A stretch of DNA of 64,000 nt, taken from positions 34,944,698-35,008,697 of the forward strand of contig NC_080171.1 in the NCBI RefSeq assembly GCF_950295315.1, written 5' to 3'. Source of the stretch: Erinaceus europaeus. Lineage: Eukaryota; Chordata; Mammalia; Eulipotyphla; Erinaceidae. This document shows positions 21,702-35,749 of the stretch, piece after piece. Position 1 is the stretch's first letter. Each line of letters begins with the position of its first letter. Both the position numbers and the translations under genes were made by a program. The notes under the pieces are model-generated. The model was not told the DNA's origin. It saw nothing but the letters and a program-made list of their open reading frames with translations, and ran no database searches.

Positions 21702-22014
21702 TGTCGCTGTCTGCCCACAACAACGACACAGACACCAGAGTCTTCTTCCTCAATTCCCTTTATTTCCTTCTTATGGCCACCTTAAGTACCTTTCACTGTT
21801 GCATAGTCAGCCAATGGGCATTAAGCAAGCATACAGCATTCATAGATCATGCAGCCTTCTACCAATCATAAAATAGTTCACGTGTACAGCATGCAGTCTG
21901 TGAAGTTGGATCGTCCAACTTCCTCAAAGTTTTTTACCACTTTACTGGTTTAGCCACCACGTGACCGGCGCCATTTTAGGGGCATGATGTGCAGTGTCAT
22001 TATTGCTCCTGACA
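21702..22014 (-). repeat. ERV-B 5' LTR
   Basis: Minus strand from TGTCAGGAGC (22014) to GACAGCGACA (21702). Exact same length as the 3' copy. CCAAT-like ATTGG motifs and AATAAA are present. Confidence 0.95.
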
Positions 22015-22020
22015 ATGTAG

Positions 22021-23250
22021 AGGACTGGCTAGCCAATGACAGGTAAAAGGGAAACTAGTGCTAACCAATCAACCTAAGGCAGGGCACCTGGTACTACTGG
22101 GCAAAAATGACCAGGTGTTCCAATGACGGGTAAGACAGAAGGCTGATCCCCAACCTAAAATAGGCACAGTCTGCCCTGCCACAAAACAAAGTCTGCCAAA
22201 CATCAAAACATGTGCCCTCAAAGTTGCTATTGGCATGGCCATAGAGTTTATGTTAAAAGATAGTTCCTGGGAATCAGGCGGTGGTGGAGCGGGTTTAGCG
22301 CAGGTGGCGCTAAGTGCAAGAAATGGCTTGAGGATCTCAGTTTGAGCCCCTGGCTCCTCACCTGCAGGGGAATCGCTTCACAGGTGGTGAAGCAGGTCTG
22401 CAGATGTCTCTTTTTTCTCCTCTTCTCTGTCTTACCCTCCTCTCTCCATTTCTCTCTGTTCTCTCCAACAACCACAATATCAGTAACAACAACAATATAA
22501 TTACAACAATAAAACAACTAGGGCAACAAAAGGAAAATACCAAAAAAAAAAAAAGATCCTGCTTCCCTACACCTTAGAGTCCTTGTTAAAAGATAAGTTC
22601 TTTTTCCCCATGAATCACCAAGGACCTTCCAAATAATGGCTGACTACCATGACAAATAATATCAATAATAATAATAAATGAATAGGAAAGCTACATCCCC
22701 CAATACTCAGTTGGCTAAGGCACCAAACCTCTTTTTCTATAAAGCATTCAAATCAGATGCCCTGCTAACCACGAGAAGCAGATTGTTTGTGTTTCTTCCA
22801 CAGGAATCCCGGAAAAAAACATTTGGACCCCTGCACACCCTGACATCACTCACTAAATGCCACGACTACAGTGGCACACCCCCTGAAACCCTAGATGTCA
22901 CCTGACTCGATCTGAAGAACCTGATTCACAGACTCCAAGGACAGAACTTTTTTACTGCCTGTCTGCCTTTCCTGCTTCTGCTTTGTCTGTCATGTTTTGG
23001 TGGTTCTAGCTCACTCTCTACAGAAAAGCAGAATTCCAGAGGCTGACCTTCCTCATGCAGTGTTTCATCCCCTGTCATTTCTCCCCCTAGTCGCCTACTT
23101 TGGATTGAGACTTCTATTGGACTTGCTGGTATACCCTTTGGACACTTTAGACAATTTTACAGCAGCTTCCTTCCCTTCAAATTGCTGGTTTTTCATAGAC
23201 TGACCCTGAGTAGTTCATAGACTTTACAGACTGTTGCCCTGGCCAATAGA
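22021..23250 (+). other. ERV-A 3' noncoding region
   Basis: After the ERV-B insertion, about 1.2 kb with no long frame leads to the 3' LTR. 22840-23200 shares blocks with the same region of ERV-C (for example GAACCTGATTCACAGACTCC, about 22917 here and the complement near 55115 there). The two proviruses therefore have a common ancestor in this part despite different LTRs. A SINE-A sits at 22268-22553. Confidence 0.75.
22268..22553 (+). mobile_element. SINE-A in ERV-A 3' region
   Basis: Head GGGAATCAGGCGGTGGTGG, body arms CTTCACAGGTGGTGAAGC, tail ending in a 13-A run. The likely target duplication, TGTTAAAAGATA(A)GTTC, is at 22251-22265 and 22584-22600, which leaves 29 extra bases after the poly-A. 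Confidence 0.88.
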
Positions 23251-23268
23251 TAAAAGGAAAGGGGGAGA
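23251..23268 (+). other. ERV-A polypurine tract
   Basis: TAAAAGGAAAGGGGGAGA directly before the 3' LTR, where plus-strand DNA priming occurs. Confidence 0.88.
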
Positions 23269-23676
23269 TGCTGGGAAATTGTGCAGTCCCATCTGCCATG
23301 TTGTCCCCTCAGGCTATTGCTAGTTCCCGCGAGAGTTGGGACATTCTCGGAGTGCCTGTTCCACCATGTTTTGCCCTCAGGGCATTGTCTATTTCCCCAC
23401 CATAGTTGAAGTGCTTTGGTTACTCCTCCCCCTTCCCATTCTCGCGAAAGCTACTCCTATAAAAGCCCTTCTTCTTCCACACCTCGTTCTCTTGCCAGCG
23501 CTTCACTTTGGTGTTCAGACGCAGGAAAGGTTACTGTGTGAGGCAGCCATTTTCGCTATCTCCACGTGGCCCAACCTGCTTCTCTAGCACCCAACTCTGA
23601 GGTGCCAGCGCAAATAAAGATTTGTGTTCCCTCTTCACTCCGGACATCCTCCCTCTCTTCTCCGCGGCACAAAACG
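23269..23676 (+). repeat. ERV-A 3' LTR
   Basis: 408 bp, TATA-like TATAAAAG and AATAAA conserved. It retains more CpG sites than the 5' copy (for example CCCGCGAGAG against CCCGTGAGAG), so many LTR differences are CpG decay in the 5' copy. Confidence 0.95.
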
Positions 23677-23965
23677 ACAGATATCTCAGGCTTAGTATCT
23701 CTGGATATAGTCTGAAATAAAAATCTCGAGGTGCAACTGGTTGCATTGATTGGTTGAGGGCAGCAGATGCAGTATTACATGGTAAGGATCAAGAGAAGCA
23801 TGAAGAAATACAAGCAAAGTCCCATAGGTCCTAGGACTGGGAGAAATAATGATTTTAAAGAGAATGAGGAATGTTCCTTGACCAAAGGCAATAGATAATT
23901 GTTATTATAATCAAGTTGATAGCCTTATAACCAGGTTGCACACAGGTGAAGAGAAAGTGGTCATT
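23677..23965 (-). mobile_element. R3 element, 5' part beyond ERV-A
   Basis: Continues the copy broken at 14516: GGTCCTAGGACTGGGAGAAATA here against GGTTCCAGGACTGGGAGAAATA at 39400, and AAGCATG and GCAATAGATAATTGTTA-like motifs in the same order. Confidence 0.7.
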
Positions 23966-24034
23966 GATAATGAAACAAAAAGAGAAAAAGCAAGAGTTTA
24001 TTTGAAATCTAGTTAATATTAAAAAATTTTATCA

Positions 24035-24806
24035 GGGGACTTCCAGATGTGAGGATACAGAGCAGCAGCAGCTGTGTTTCTTTCCTCTCCTCTCCTGGGT
24101 CAACTAGGAATACCAAAGGAGACCACCTGGGACTGCAACAGGATAGAACTAGAACAACTTCAGGAACCCACCAAATCACCAGTGAGTGCAAACACGTGTG
24201 GCTCATGGACAGAGAGGAGCCTAGGGAGAGATTCAGTGGCTGGTAACAGTTTTGTAGTTTACCAGTTAAGACACCACATCCAGTCTGTTTCACCAACAAA
24301 CGGATGGCTGAAGGGAGGAGAGAACTCCCCTGAGACTCACCAAATGCAACTGTGAGTCTACATTGCTACTTCCCTCAGAATCTGGAGCAGTGGCAGGGAA
24401 GCCCTATGCTGGCACTAGGGCACAGAAAACTAACCAAGAAACTTAGGAGAAGATCTATACCTCCATGGCCTAGCAGTGGTGCTGTGAAAGTCTCTTTGCA
24501 TAACCACTGGATTATTTCTGCCCCACCCTGCTTTAGCTAATGGTCAGGAGTCAGTGATTAAGCTAAGAAGTCTAATTATAGTTTAAAAGCCCTCAGGCTC
24601 TCATAGCCTACAGGGAAGAAAACGAACAAAAGAGGCTTTTAAGCCACTGAGTTCCAACTCAGGGATTAAAATACTATTGAAACAACTATCAATTTCCACA
24701 ACTGTGAACCCTTTAAGTACCTTACTTAGACACAAGTCAATCCAGGCAAGAGTGATCAGTAATTTGAAAAGTACTGAGAGAGGGACCTCATAGCATAATA
24801 TATAAA
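24035..24806 (+). promoter_or_regulatory. L1 5' UTR
   Basis: About 770 bp, less AT-rich than its flanks, preceding ORF1. It should carry the internal Pol II promoter. I cannot point to defined factor sites. Confidence 0.6.
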
Positions 24807-25220
24807 ATGCTTAAACCAACAAGAAAAAATATTGGAGAAATGAACCAGAACAAGAGTCCAGCTAAAAAAACCCTGAAGAGTGATGTACAAAATAATGAGG
24901 TCAACATCCAAACACTAGTTAAGGAAATAATCACAGGAGTGAGTAAAAAGTTTGAAAGACTTGTTACCAGAAATGCAGAAACAACAAATGAGACTCTGGA
25001 AGAAAACATTAATTATATCAAGGTTATTAGAGAGCTGAAAGCTGAAATAGCTGAGGTAAGAACACAACTAGCTGAACAAGCTAAAACAGTATTAGAACAA
25101 GGTAACAAAACAGATGAACTCCAGAGAACAGTAGAGGGGAGAAAGAATAGAATGAATGAGGCTGAAGACAGAATTAGCAAGATTGAGGATGAATTAGAGA
25201 CAACTAAAAAAGAAGTAAGA

Positions 25221-25615
25221 GGTTGGTATGCTTTTAAAACCCCTTCTGTTTCATTTGGTTTAATCCCCCCTGCATGCTATTTACATAACACTGTATTCTA
25301 TTTACATAATCTCTGTTAACAAGCACCACCTTCCCTCCAGGGCACTGGTGGTTTAGTGGTAGAATTCTCACCTGCGCCGCCCCCTCTCCTTGTCATACCC
25401 TGATTTTCACCAGTCAGTTTTCTCTCCACCCTCTCTATCCTGTTCACACCCTACTTGGGAAGTATATATAAAGACAACATTGTTCATTTTAGTTTAGAGT
25501 TTAGCTTAGCTTGGCTTAGATTGTGCTGCATCCTGCATGAATAAAGAGATACTGTGTACAACCCAGCCATGAGTCCTGGGTCATTTGTCTCCCATCAATG
25601 AAGCTCAGCCCGACA
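25221..25615 (+). mobile_element. Solo LTR (relative of the ERV-C LTR) in L1 ORF1
   Basis: Flanked by a perfect 6-bp duplication GTAAGA (25215-25220, 25616-25621). It ends CCCGACA. The start is GGTTGG where relatives have TGTTGG. TATATATAAA at about 25463 and AATAAA at 25540. The middle shares TTCCCTCCAGGGCA...TGGTGG with the ERV-C LTRs. A single copy remains, as expected after LTR-LTR recombination. Confidence 0.9.
25342..25375 (+). other. tRNA-Gly(GCC) 5'-half-like segment in the solo LTR
   Basis: 34 nt starting GCACTGGTGGTTTAGTGGTA and ending TTCTCACCTGC. Compared with the 5' half of mammalian tRNA-Gly-GCC known to me, it differs at three positions. It includes a Pol III A-box-like TGGTTTAGTGG. 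The match stops in the anticodon loop. Confidence 0.75.
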
Positions 25616-26249
25616 GTAAGAGGTCTCAAAAAGAGTTTAAGAGATACTGAAAAACAACAACAGTGACCAGGTGACTTCAAAAGAAACAATATACACATTA
25701 TTGGCTTACCAGAGGACGAACGAGAGGGAGAGGAAGAAAGCATTCTTCAGACCATAATAGTTGTAAACTTCTCTAGTCTAGACAACATTAAAGACATAAA
25801 TGTTCAAGAAGCCCATAGGGTCCAAAACAGAATTAGCCCAGACTTAAAGACACCAAGACACATCATATTTAGAATGGAAAGGAATAAGGATAAAGGAAGG
25901 ATCCTGAAGGCTGCAAGAGAAAAACAAAGAGTTATCTACAGAGCAAAACCCATAAGATTAGCAGCAAACTTCTCCACACAAACACTATAGGCCCGAAGAG
26001 AATGGCAAGATATCTATCAAGTGCTCAATGAGAAGGGCTTTCAACCAAGACTACTGGATCCTGCTAGACTGTCATTCAGACTATATGGAGGCATAAAAAC
26101 CTCAGATAAGCAACAGTTGAAAGAATCAACTATCACCAAGCCTTCCCTGAAAGAAGTTCTGAAAGTTCTCCTATAAACTGTCAGACCACTATAAATATGC
26201 CATCTATCAAAACACTCTAAAAATCTACAAGAGTGCTGTTAAAATATCT

Positions 26250-29853
<3,604 letters not shown>

Positions 29854-30279
29854 GGTGTCCAACAACAGATGAGTGGCTGAACAAGTTGTGGTATATATAT
29901 ACAATGTAATACTACTCAGCTATAAAAAAACGGTGACTTACCCGTTTTCAGCTGATCTTGAATGGACCTTGAAAAATTCATGTGAAGTGAAATAAGTCAG
30001 AAACAGAAGGATGAATATGGGATGATGTCACTCTCAGGCAGAAGTTGAAAAACGAGATCAGCAAAGAAAACACAAGTAGAACTTGAATTGGCATACTGCA
30101 CCAAAGTAAAAGACTCTGGGGTGTGGGGGGTGGATACAGGTCCAAGAAGGATGACAGATGACTTAATGGGGGTTGTACTGTTATATGGAAAACAGAGAAA
30201 TGTTATGCATGTACAAACTATTGTATTTACCGTTGAATGTAAAACATTATTTCCCCAATAAAGAAAATTAAAAAAAAAT
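29854..30279 (+). other. L1 3' UTR
   Basis: Contains a GT-rich patch GGTGTGGGGGGTGG (30120-30133), then CCCAATAAAG just before the A-rich end. The same 3' UTR type is seen at 31380-31560. Confidence 0.85.
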
Positions 30280-30649
30280 TACCCCTCTTATCCTATGATC
30301 TTGTTGATATTTTTTATTTTATGAGTAAATTTTTTAAAAATTAAAATAAATACACAAAATGGAAAAATAATGCTATAATACAGAATATTTCAGTGTACTT
30401 ATTAAGAATAACTAACACAGAGGTACTTTATCTATTGAATAATTTGATCTTTCACTCATTCAGAGTAGTAAAACCCCTCTCTAAATCTCTCCCTCTCTGC
30501 ATTTTATACAAAGTGGCATCAATAAAATATCTCCATGCCCCTGAGACCAGCGGGCATGAGGCAGTTAAAAAAAATTTTATAAAAGTTTATCATTCAGGTA
30601 TGTGATGCTGTAGAAAAAAAAGCACAGGATGTTGAGGAAATACTTAAAG
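30280..30649. other. Unique sequence between L1 copies
   Basis: Nothing recognised. AT-rich. Confidence 0.45.
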
Positions 30650-31560
30650 AGGTACAAGCTATGCTAGGGGGAATATAAATTAGTACAACCCATGTGGAGA
30701 AGAGTTTGGAGAACTCTCAGAAGGCCAGAAGTGGATCTTCCCTATGATACTGCATTTCCTTTCCTGGGGATATATCCTAAGGAGCCAAACACACCCATAC
30801 ACAAAATGTTGTATATACTTTTGTTCATAGTAGCACAACAAGATGAGTGGCCGAGAAAGGTGATTATATATATATATATATATAATAGAATACTACTCAA
30901 CATAGAAATGGTGATTTCACTTTGTTCACCTCATCTTAGATGGGGTTTGAAGGAATCATGTTAAGCAAGATAAGTAAGAAAGACAAGGATGAATATGAGA
31001 AGATCTCACTCATAGACAGAAGTTGAAAAAGACTAGCATGACACCAACATGCCTTCCCTGGGCAGATGACCTCACCAATGTGTCCAGGAACCCCCACCTC
31101 CCCAAGAGACCTACTCCACTAGGGAAAGGTAGAGACAGGGTATGTATCAGCCTGTCAACACTCATGTCCAGCAGAGAAGCAATTACAGAAGCCAGACCTT
31201 CTGCATCCCATAGACATCTTTAGCCCTTACTCCCTGAGGGATAAAGAATAGGGAAGCTTCTAATAGAGGGGATGGGATATGCCACCCTGGTGGTGGGAAT
31301 TGTATCCCTCTTGTCCTACAGTCTTGTGGATCATTATTGAATCAATAATAATAATAATAATAATAATAGTAATTTAAGAAGGAGTTGAAAAATAAGAAAA
31401 CAGAAAGCAGAATTTGAACTGGGCTTGGTATATTTCACCAATGTGACGCTGGGGTGGGGTGAGGTTTCAGGTCCTGGAACATGATGGTAAGGAGGACCTA
31501 GAGGGGGTTGAATTGTTATGTGGAAAACTGGTTCTATAGGATTTTCACTTTTTAAAAAAT
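30650..31560 (+). mobile_element. 5'-truncated L1 3' end, interrupted by R3
   Basis: 30690-30960 encodes the end of ORF2 (VDLPYDTAFPFLGIYPKEPN). 30961-31029 and 31377-31560 are the 3' UTR in register with 29990-30200. The gap is filled by an R3 copy. A (TA)n run lies at 30868-30885. Confidence 0.88.
31030..31376 (+). mobile_element. R3 element, plus strand, in an L1 3' UTR
   Basis: Contains CCTTCCCTGGGCAGATGACC, AGAAGCAATTACAGAAGCC and GGTGGTGGGAATTG, the complement of the 12.7- and 38.6-kb copies. It ends in an (AAT)n tail (31344-31368). AGACAGAAGTTGAAAAA (left) and AGAAGGAGTTGAAAAA (right) form a diverged target duplication, showing that R3 moves as its own non-LTR unit. Confidence 0.8.
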
Positions 31561-31636
31561 TTTTTAGTTTTATTGCCAGGGTTTTTGTTGAAACTTTGCT
31601 CCTGCACAATTCTACTGTGAAAGTGTAAGAATTCTT

Positions 31637-31870
31637 GTGAATTCTTTTATTTCCTTAAATAGAATGCAAGAGACAGAGAGAGAAGGGGAGAAAGCACAGA
31701 ACTGCTCCACCACTGGGGAAACTTCCTTTTTGCATGATGCCTGTGTCTACACACAGTGGAACTGTAGTGGATTGCAAGTGGGGAGACTGAAGATTCAGAA
31801 CTCTGATGGTAGGAATGGTATGGATTCAATACCTTGCCAACATGTAATTCTGTAATATAGAAATAAATAA
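31637..31870 (-). mobile_element. Degraded SINE and retroelement-end remnant
   Basis: GAGACAGAGAGAGAAGGGGAG...ACTGCTCCACCACTGG...GGAAACTTCC resembles an inverted SINE-B. 31790-31870 resembles an R3/L1 3' end on the plus strand. Both are weak. Confidence 0.45.
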
Positions 31871-32279
31871 ATAATTTTATAAAGGAATCAAAAACTACAA
31901 ATGTAGGGAAAAAGAAGTGCAAAATTCTCTGCATCATTAGTCACATCAGCTACAAAACAATGGATTATAGAACTCAAAAACTATAATACTACAATACTAC
32001 GAAGTCATAATTTTATGTCCAGTAAAACTGTTTTATAGAAATTAATGTGAACTGAAAGATTTTAGACAGGGAAAAGTTAAAAAAATTATTGCTAACAGAT
32101 CTGTACTGTAAGACATATTAAAGGAATTTTTTTCACATGGAAATAATATAATACTGTTTGAAACTGCGATATATCTAAAGATGACTATGAGGATAGGTAA
32201 AATTATAAAAAATGTATTTTTTTCTTTTATTCTACTTGCTATTGTAGTGTAGTCCCTAAAACTTCTATATGATTCATGT
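31871..32279. other. Unique AT-rich sequence
   Basis: No feature seen. Confidence 0.45.
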
Positions 32280-32420
32280 CAGGGGCCAGATAGTGACACA
32301 ACCAGTAGAATGTACATATGAGGATCCAGGTTTAAATCCTTGGTCCCCATCTGCAGGAGAGAAATTTCAGGAGCATATGGCAATCTATCTTTTTCTAAGT
32401 CTCTTTCTTTTTCTTCTGAA
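32280..32420 (+). mobile_element. SINE-B, degraded
   Basis: GGGGCCAGATAGTGACACAACC head and GGTCCCCATCTGCAGGAGAG body. Tail lost. Confidence 0.7.
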
Positions 32421-32495
32421 AATGATGCACATTTAAAATGTGATTTTGAAATGTATTGTATAAAATGATACAGATATAACTTAAATCATTTATTA

Positions 32496-32662
32496 TTTTA
32501 AATATATTTTATTGATTTATTTCAGATAGAGAGAAATTGAGAGAATAGAGGGAGGAGAGACACTTTTAGCACTGCTTCATCACTTATGAAGCTTCCTCCC
32601 TGCAAGTAGGGACTTGGGACTTGGATATTGTAACAGGTACACTTAATGAGATGCATCACTGC
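32496..32662 (-). mobile_element. SINE-B, degraded
   Basis: TTATTTCAGATAGAGAGAAATTG, CACTGCTTCATCACTTATGAAG and an inverted head near 32655. Confidence 0.75.
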
Positions 32663-33464
32663 CGATTTATTATTGTCATTAAAATGTTATGCTAAAATAA
32701 GACTTTATAATTGTATGTCAATGCATTTAAATAATACATAATGCAAATATTATGTATATAAATAATATATAATAACAAAAATGTCCTAAGACCACATAAT
32801 ACTAATTTAAATCTTATGTTATGGCAAATTTTTATTGGATAAGTGGACAACACGGAATGATACAGTTAACCTCAACTTAAACCTCAGGAATATGTACTAG
32901 TAATATCTCTATTTACAAATGAGGAAATTGAAAGGATAAACATTTACCTAATGTGATTCAGCTGGTGAAAAATTCTTCTGGAATTTGAATTTAGGCTATC
33001 TGGCTCCAAAGTCAAGCTCTCAATCTATTATACTAACTGCTATACATCTACAAACACAACCTGCTTCCAGTTAACATTTTTTCCAAGTTGTATATATGAT
33101 TATTTTGTACTTGATATTTAGCTTACAGTCAGTCACTATTTTCTCTTATACAGCAGTTTAGCATATGCTTACATAACATTATATATATGCTTGTGTTCTT
33201 GTGGTGGAGACATTTGTGCAAGTGTTAGTAAATCAGTTTTATAGCATACTAAGTTATTCAGTAAATGACTGTGAAATGCACATGTGGTTCATACCTTTTT
33301 TTTTTTTTGCCAACATTTGCAACTACAGTTTTTTCTCTAATTAATCTAACTTCATTCAAATGAGTTTTGGTTCAATTTGGGAAGGGTAAGTAAAAATTTT
33401 GCCGCAACAAAAGCATAACTCATATGAAACTTTTGATTGTTATTCATTCCAATATAATGTATAG
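32663..33464. other. Unique AT-rich sequence
   Basis: No gene or repeat recognised. A 12-T run lies at 33298-33309. Confidence 0.45.
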
Positions 33465-33579
33465 ATGAAGTGGGAGCCAGACTTGAATCTGGATCACTTA
33501 CGTGGCAAAGCAGTACACTGTTCAAATGACCTATTTCACTGGTCCGTAGTTGGATATATATATATATATATATATATCA
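33465..33579 (-). mobile_element. SINE-E fragment and (TA)n
   Basis: GGGAGCCAGACTTGAATCTGG and ACGTGGCAAAGCAGTACACTG are the complement of the E head at 52330-52375. A TA run (33553-33578) follows. Confidence 0.65.
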
Positions 33580-34872
33580 TTGGTTATATTTTATTTTTCC
33601 TTTTTAAAGGAAAAAAAAAACTCTAGTAGTTGGCTCATAGCTTATAGGTTATAATATTGGTCTTATAAAGGAAAAAAAAAAAGTCTCACTCATATGGGAC
33701 TCCTGAAAACATGGTCTTAGTCCACTGGGTAAGATTTTCATTTTCCTGTGTGGTAGCGCCCAGTTTATAAGGTGACACTAGAACACAATCTTAAATATAA
33801 ACTCTACTATTACATAAATAATAAAAAACTGAGTCACCACAATGTTAGCATAATGAAAAATTCAAATTTTCTGTAATTCCTCAATGAGTGCTCCATCACT
33901 GGAAATCTTTCATCGGCGGTTAATACTAAAGGATAGATGCTAGCACATTGTAAGTCTCAGCTAAATGGGAAAGATATTTATATTACCTGTATTTTGGAAT
34001 TATAAATGCAACTGTTCTGCTCCATTAGTAGAGATAATTGCTCTATGACTGCATTGAGTCATTTTGAAAGCTATTAGATTCAATTGAATGCTAAATGCAT
34101 TTTGCTACAAGTAATAGGTTTGTTTGGCACTGAAATGAGTTATCAGCAGTAAGTTCATTCTGGGATGTTTAGCAATTATAAAAACTAAACATGCATCCCT
34201 TTCAAATGTCTAGGATAGCTTAAGAAAAGCGCAACTGCTAAATCCGGCATCAGATTAGATGGCTTTGGGGAAGGGCAGGTAGTAATATTAGAATTTTAGC
34301 AGATTTTTGTTCCCAATTGTAAATAAGAAGCCATTTGATTTGCAGGTATCTACAAAGAAGAGGTACTTGGGTATTTCTCATCAGATATTCTTTCACTTGA
34401 TTAACACATTAAGGAAAATAATTTTATACACGTAGGTAAACTATCATATCAATTCATATAAATCTGAAATTCTTAAACAACATTAAACAATTCCTAAAGA
34501 TACATAATTCAGTGTTTTAACAAATCAGTGATGCATACTTCTCTCAAGTATCATTAATTCTTTGTTTATCCATAACTCTATAGAATCAGGTATTCTCATC
34601 TGGAAATGAGATTACATTTGAATTCATTTAAAGATGCTCTAGTGTCTGAAATTCAGTGTTTCTTTCTCTTGGATCACCTTTTTTTTTTTTTCTGGGACTT
34701 ATCATAGAATCTGACTTTTGGTTACTATAGCTAACTCAGTGTCCAGATTTAGAATATTAGTCTCAAAGTCATCATCTATTTTTTTTTTTAGGAGTAGTCT
34801 CAGACTCTTTTATTGAAAGCATAAAAAAAAGTCATCTTTACTTAGTTCAATCAAAAACATTGAACAGTATGA
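33580..34872. other. Unique AT-rich sequence
   Basis: Apart from poly-A/T runs (33609, 33671, 34679, 34780) nothing is recognised. GC content is very low and there is no plausible exon. Confidence 0.5.
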
Positions 34873-35005
34873 AATAATGCAATGGCTAGAGCATTGGATT
34901 TAAAATTATGAGCTTACAAATTTAGTCCCAGGAATTTCATGTGCCAGAGTGATAATCTGGTTCTTTATCACCTTTTTCTCTTGTGAATAAATATTAATAA
35001 GTACA
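34873..35005 (+). mobile_element. SINE-D
   Basis: GCAATGGCTAGAGCATTGGA head, CATGTGCCAGAGTGATAATC core, tail GTGAATAAATATTAATAAG. Confidence 0.75.
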
Positions 35006-35030
35006 TACCCTAAAGAAAGCTTGAATTTAA

Positions 35031-35145
35031 GGACTGTAGAGAGTGTTCAGTGTTAAAGCACAGCCCTAGAATGCATGAGGGCACAAGTTCGATTCCCCAC
35101 ACCACCTATGTAAGAATTTAGTGGTGCTATGGTCTCTTTCCCTTA
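35031..35145 (+). mobile_element. SINE-C/D, degraded
   Basis: GTTAAAGCACAGCCCTAGAATG head, CAAGTTCGATTCCCCAC (good B box) and GTGGTGCTATGGTC core. Confidence 0.7.
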
Positions 35146-35367
35146 TAAAATTAAATATATAAATGCATTAATTTAAATTCAAGGTGATGTATAAAATACA
35201 TGCAACTGTAGAGAAATAAATTGTTCATGAGGTGAAGGTCTCATTATCTTTTAAATAGACCCAATTAGAGGATACCTATTTCTTTCCATTTGAAGATGAT
35301 CTTAACTACTGGGCCAAAGTTCTTCTTTTATAATAGCATTTACAGCTTCAGTTTCTTTCTTATTTAT

Positions 35368-35566
35368 TTACTTATTTTTAAATTTATTTATTCTTGGACA
35401 GAGACAGAGACATTGAGAGAGGAGGGGTATAGAGAGGGAAAGGTACAGAGAGACACTCACAGTCTTGCTTCATCACTTGTGATGATTCCCCTGCAAGTGG
35501 GGACCTGGGGCTTGAACTCTGATTCTTTCACATTGTAATGTATGTGCTTAACCAGGTGCCCAGCTT
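35368..35566 (-). mobile_element. SINE-B
   Basis: TTTATTCTTGGACAGAGACAG to CTTAACCAGGTGCCCAGC, including CCCCTGCAAGTGGGGACCTG. Confidence 0.85.
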
Positions 35567-35749
35567 CAAATTTCTTAAATCTTTTCTTTTCCTATAGTTT
35601 CTGATTGCATTTCAAATCTCTGATTACTAGTGGGGTACTATTTAGTGCCAATTTCCTATACTGTTTTACTATTTGCTTCAAACTGTTAGAAAATTTATGT
35701 AAGAGGAAGGACAGGTTCTGATCCCCTGAATGGTCACACTGACTCAGAT

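Larger units (their letters stand above)
19015..22014 (-). mobile_element. Provirus ERV-B (IAP-like), nested in ERV-A
   Basis: Two 313-bp LTRs in opposite orientation to ERV-A, flanked by a perfect 6-bp target duplication ATGTAG (19009-19014 and 22015-22020). Reading on the minus strand: LTR, tRNA-Phe primer site, start of gag (matrix), deletion, integrase C-terminus, env SU and TM, polypurine tract, LTR. LTRs differ at about 25 of 313 sites by eye (about 8%). At 3.0 kb it has lost most of gag, protease, RT, RNase H and the integrase core. Primer type and the integrase tail point to an IAP/betaretrovirus relative that has kept env. Confidence 0.95.
14517..23676 (+). mobile_element. Provirus ERV-A (betaretrovirus-like), deleted and nested
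   Basis: Two 408-bp LTRs bound it, beginning TGCTGGG. The 3' copy ends CG where CA is expected. Order: LTR, tRNA-Lys-like primer site, gag fragment, deletion, RT palm/thumb, RNase H, integrase, noncoding DNA, env tail, inserted ERV-B, long 3' noncoding region, polypurine tract, LTR. By eye the LTRs differ at about 30 of 408 positions (about 7%), so it is an old copy. Flanks GACATC and GACAGA are only a partial 6-bp target duplication. Protease, nucleocapsid and most of gag and env are missing. Later insertions are SINEs at 18703 and 22268 and ERV-B at 19015. Confidence 0.93.
24807..26176 (+). pseudogene. L1 ORF1 (RNA-binding protein), split by a solo LTR
   Basis: The N-terminal part (24807-25220) is a lysine/glutamate-rich coiled coil with heptads (ELKAEIAEVRTQLAEQ). 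After the LTR (25221-25615) it resumes with the RRM/C-terminal domain: IIGLPEDER, RIS...KTPRHIIFRM and ILKAAREKQ, then PARLSFRLYGG. Further nonsense codons (TGA near 25669, TAG near 25988) are present. Confidence 0.9.

Noticed and set aside
25342..25375. Complete tRNA-Gly gene
   Set aside because: Only the 5' half matches. The T-arm, B box and acceptor 3' strand are absent, so no mature tRNA can form.
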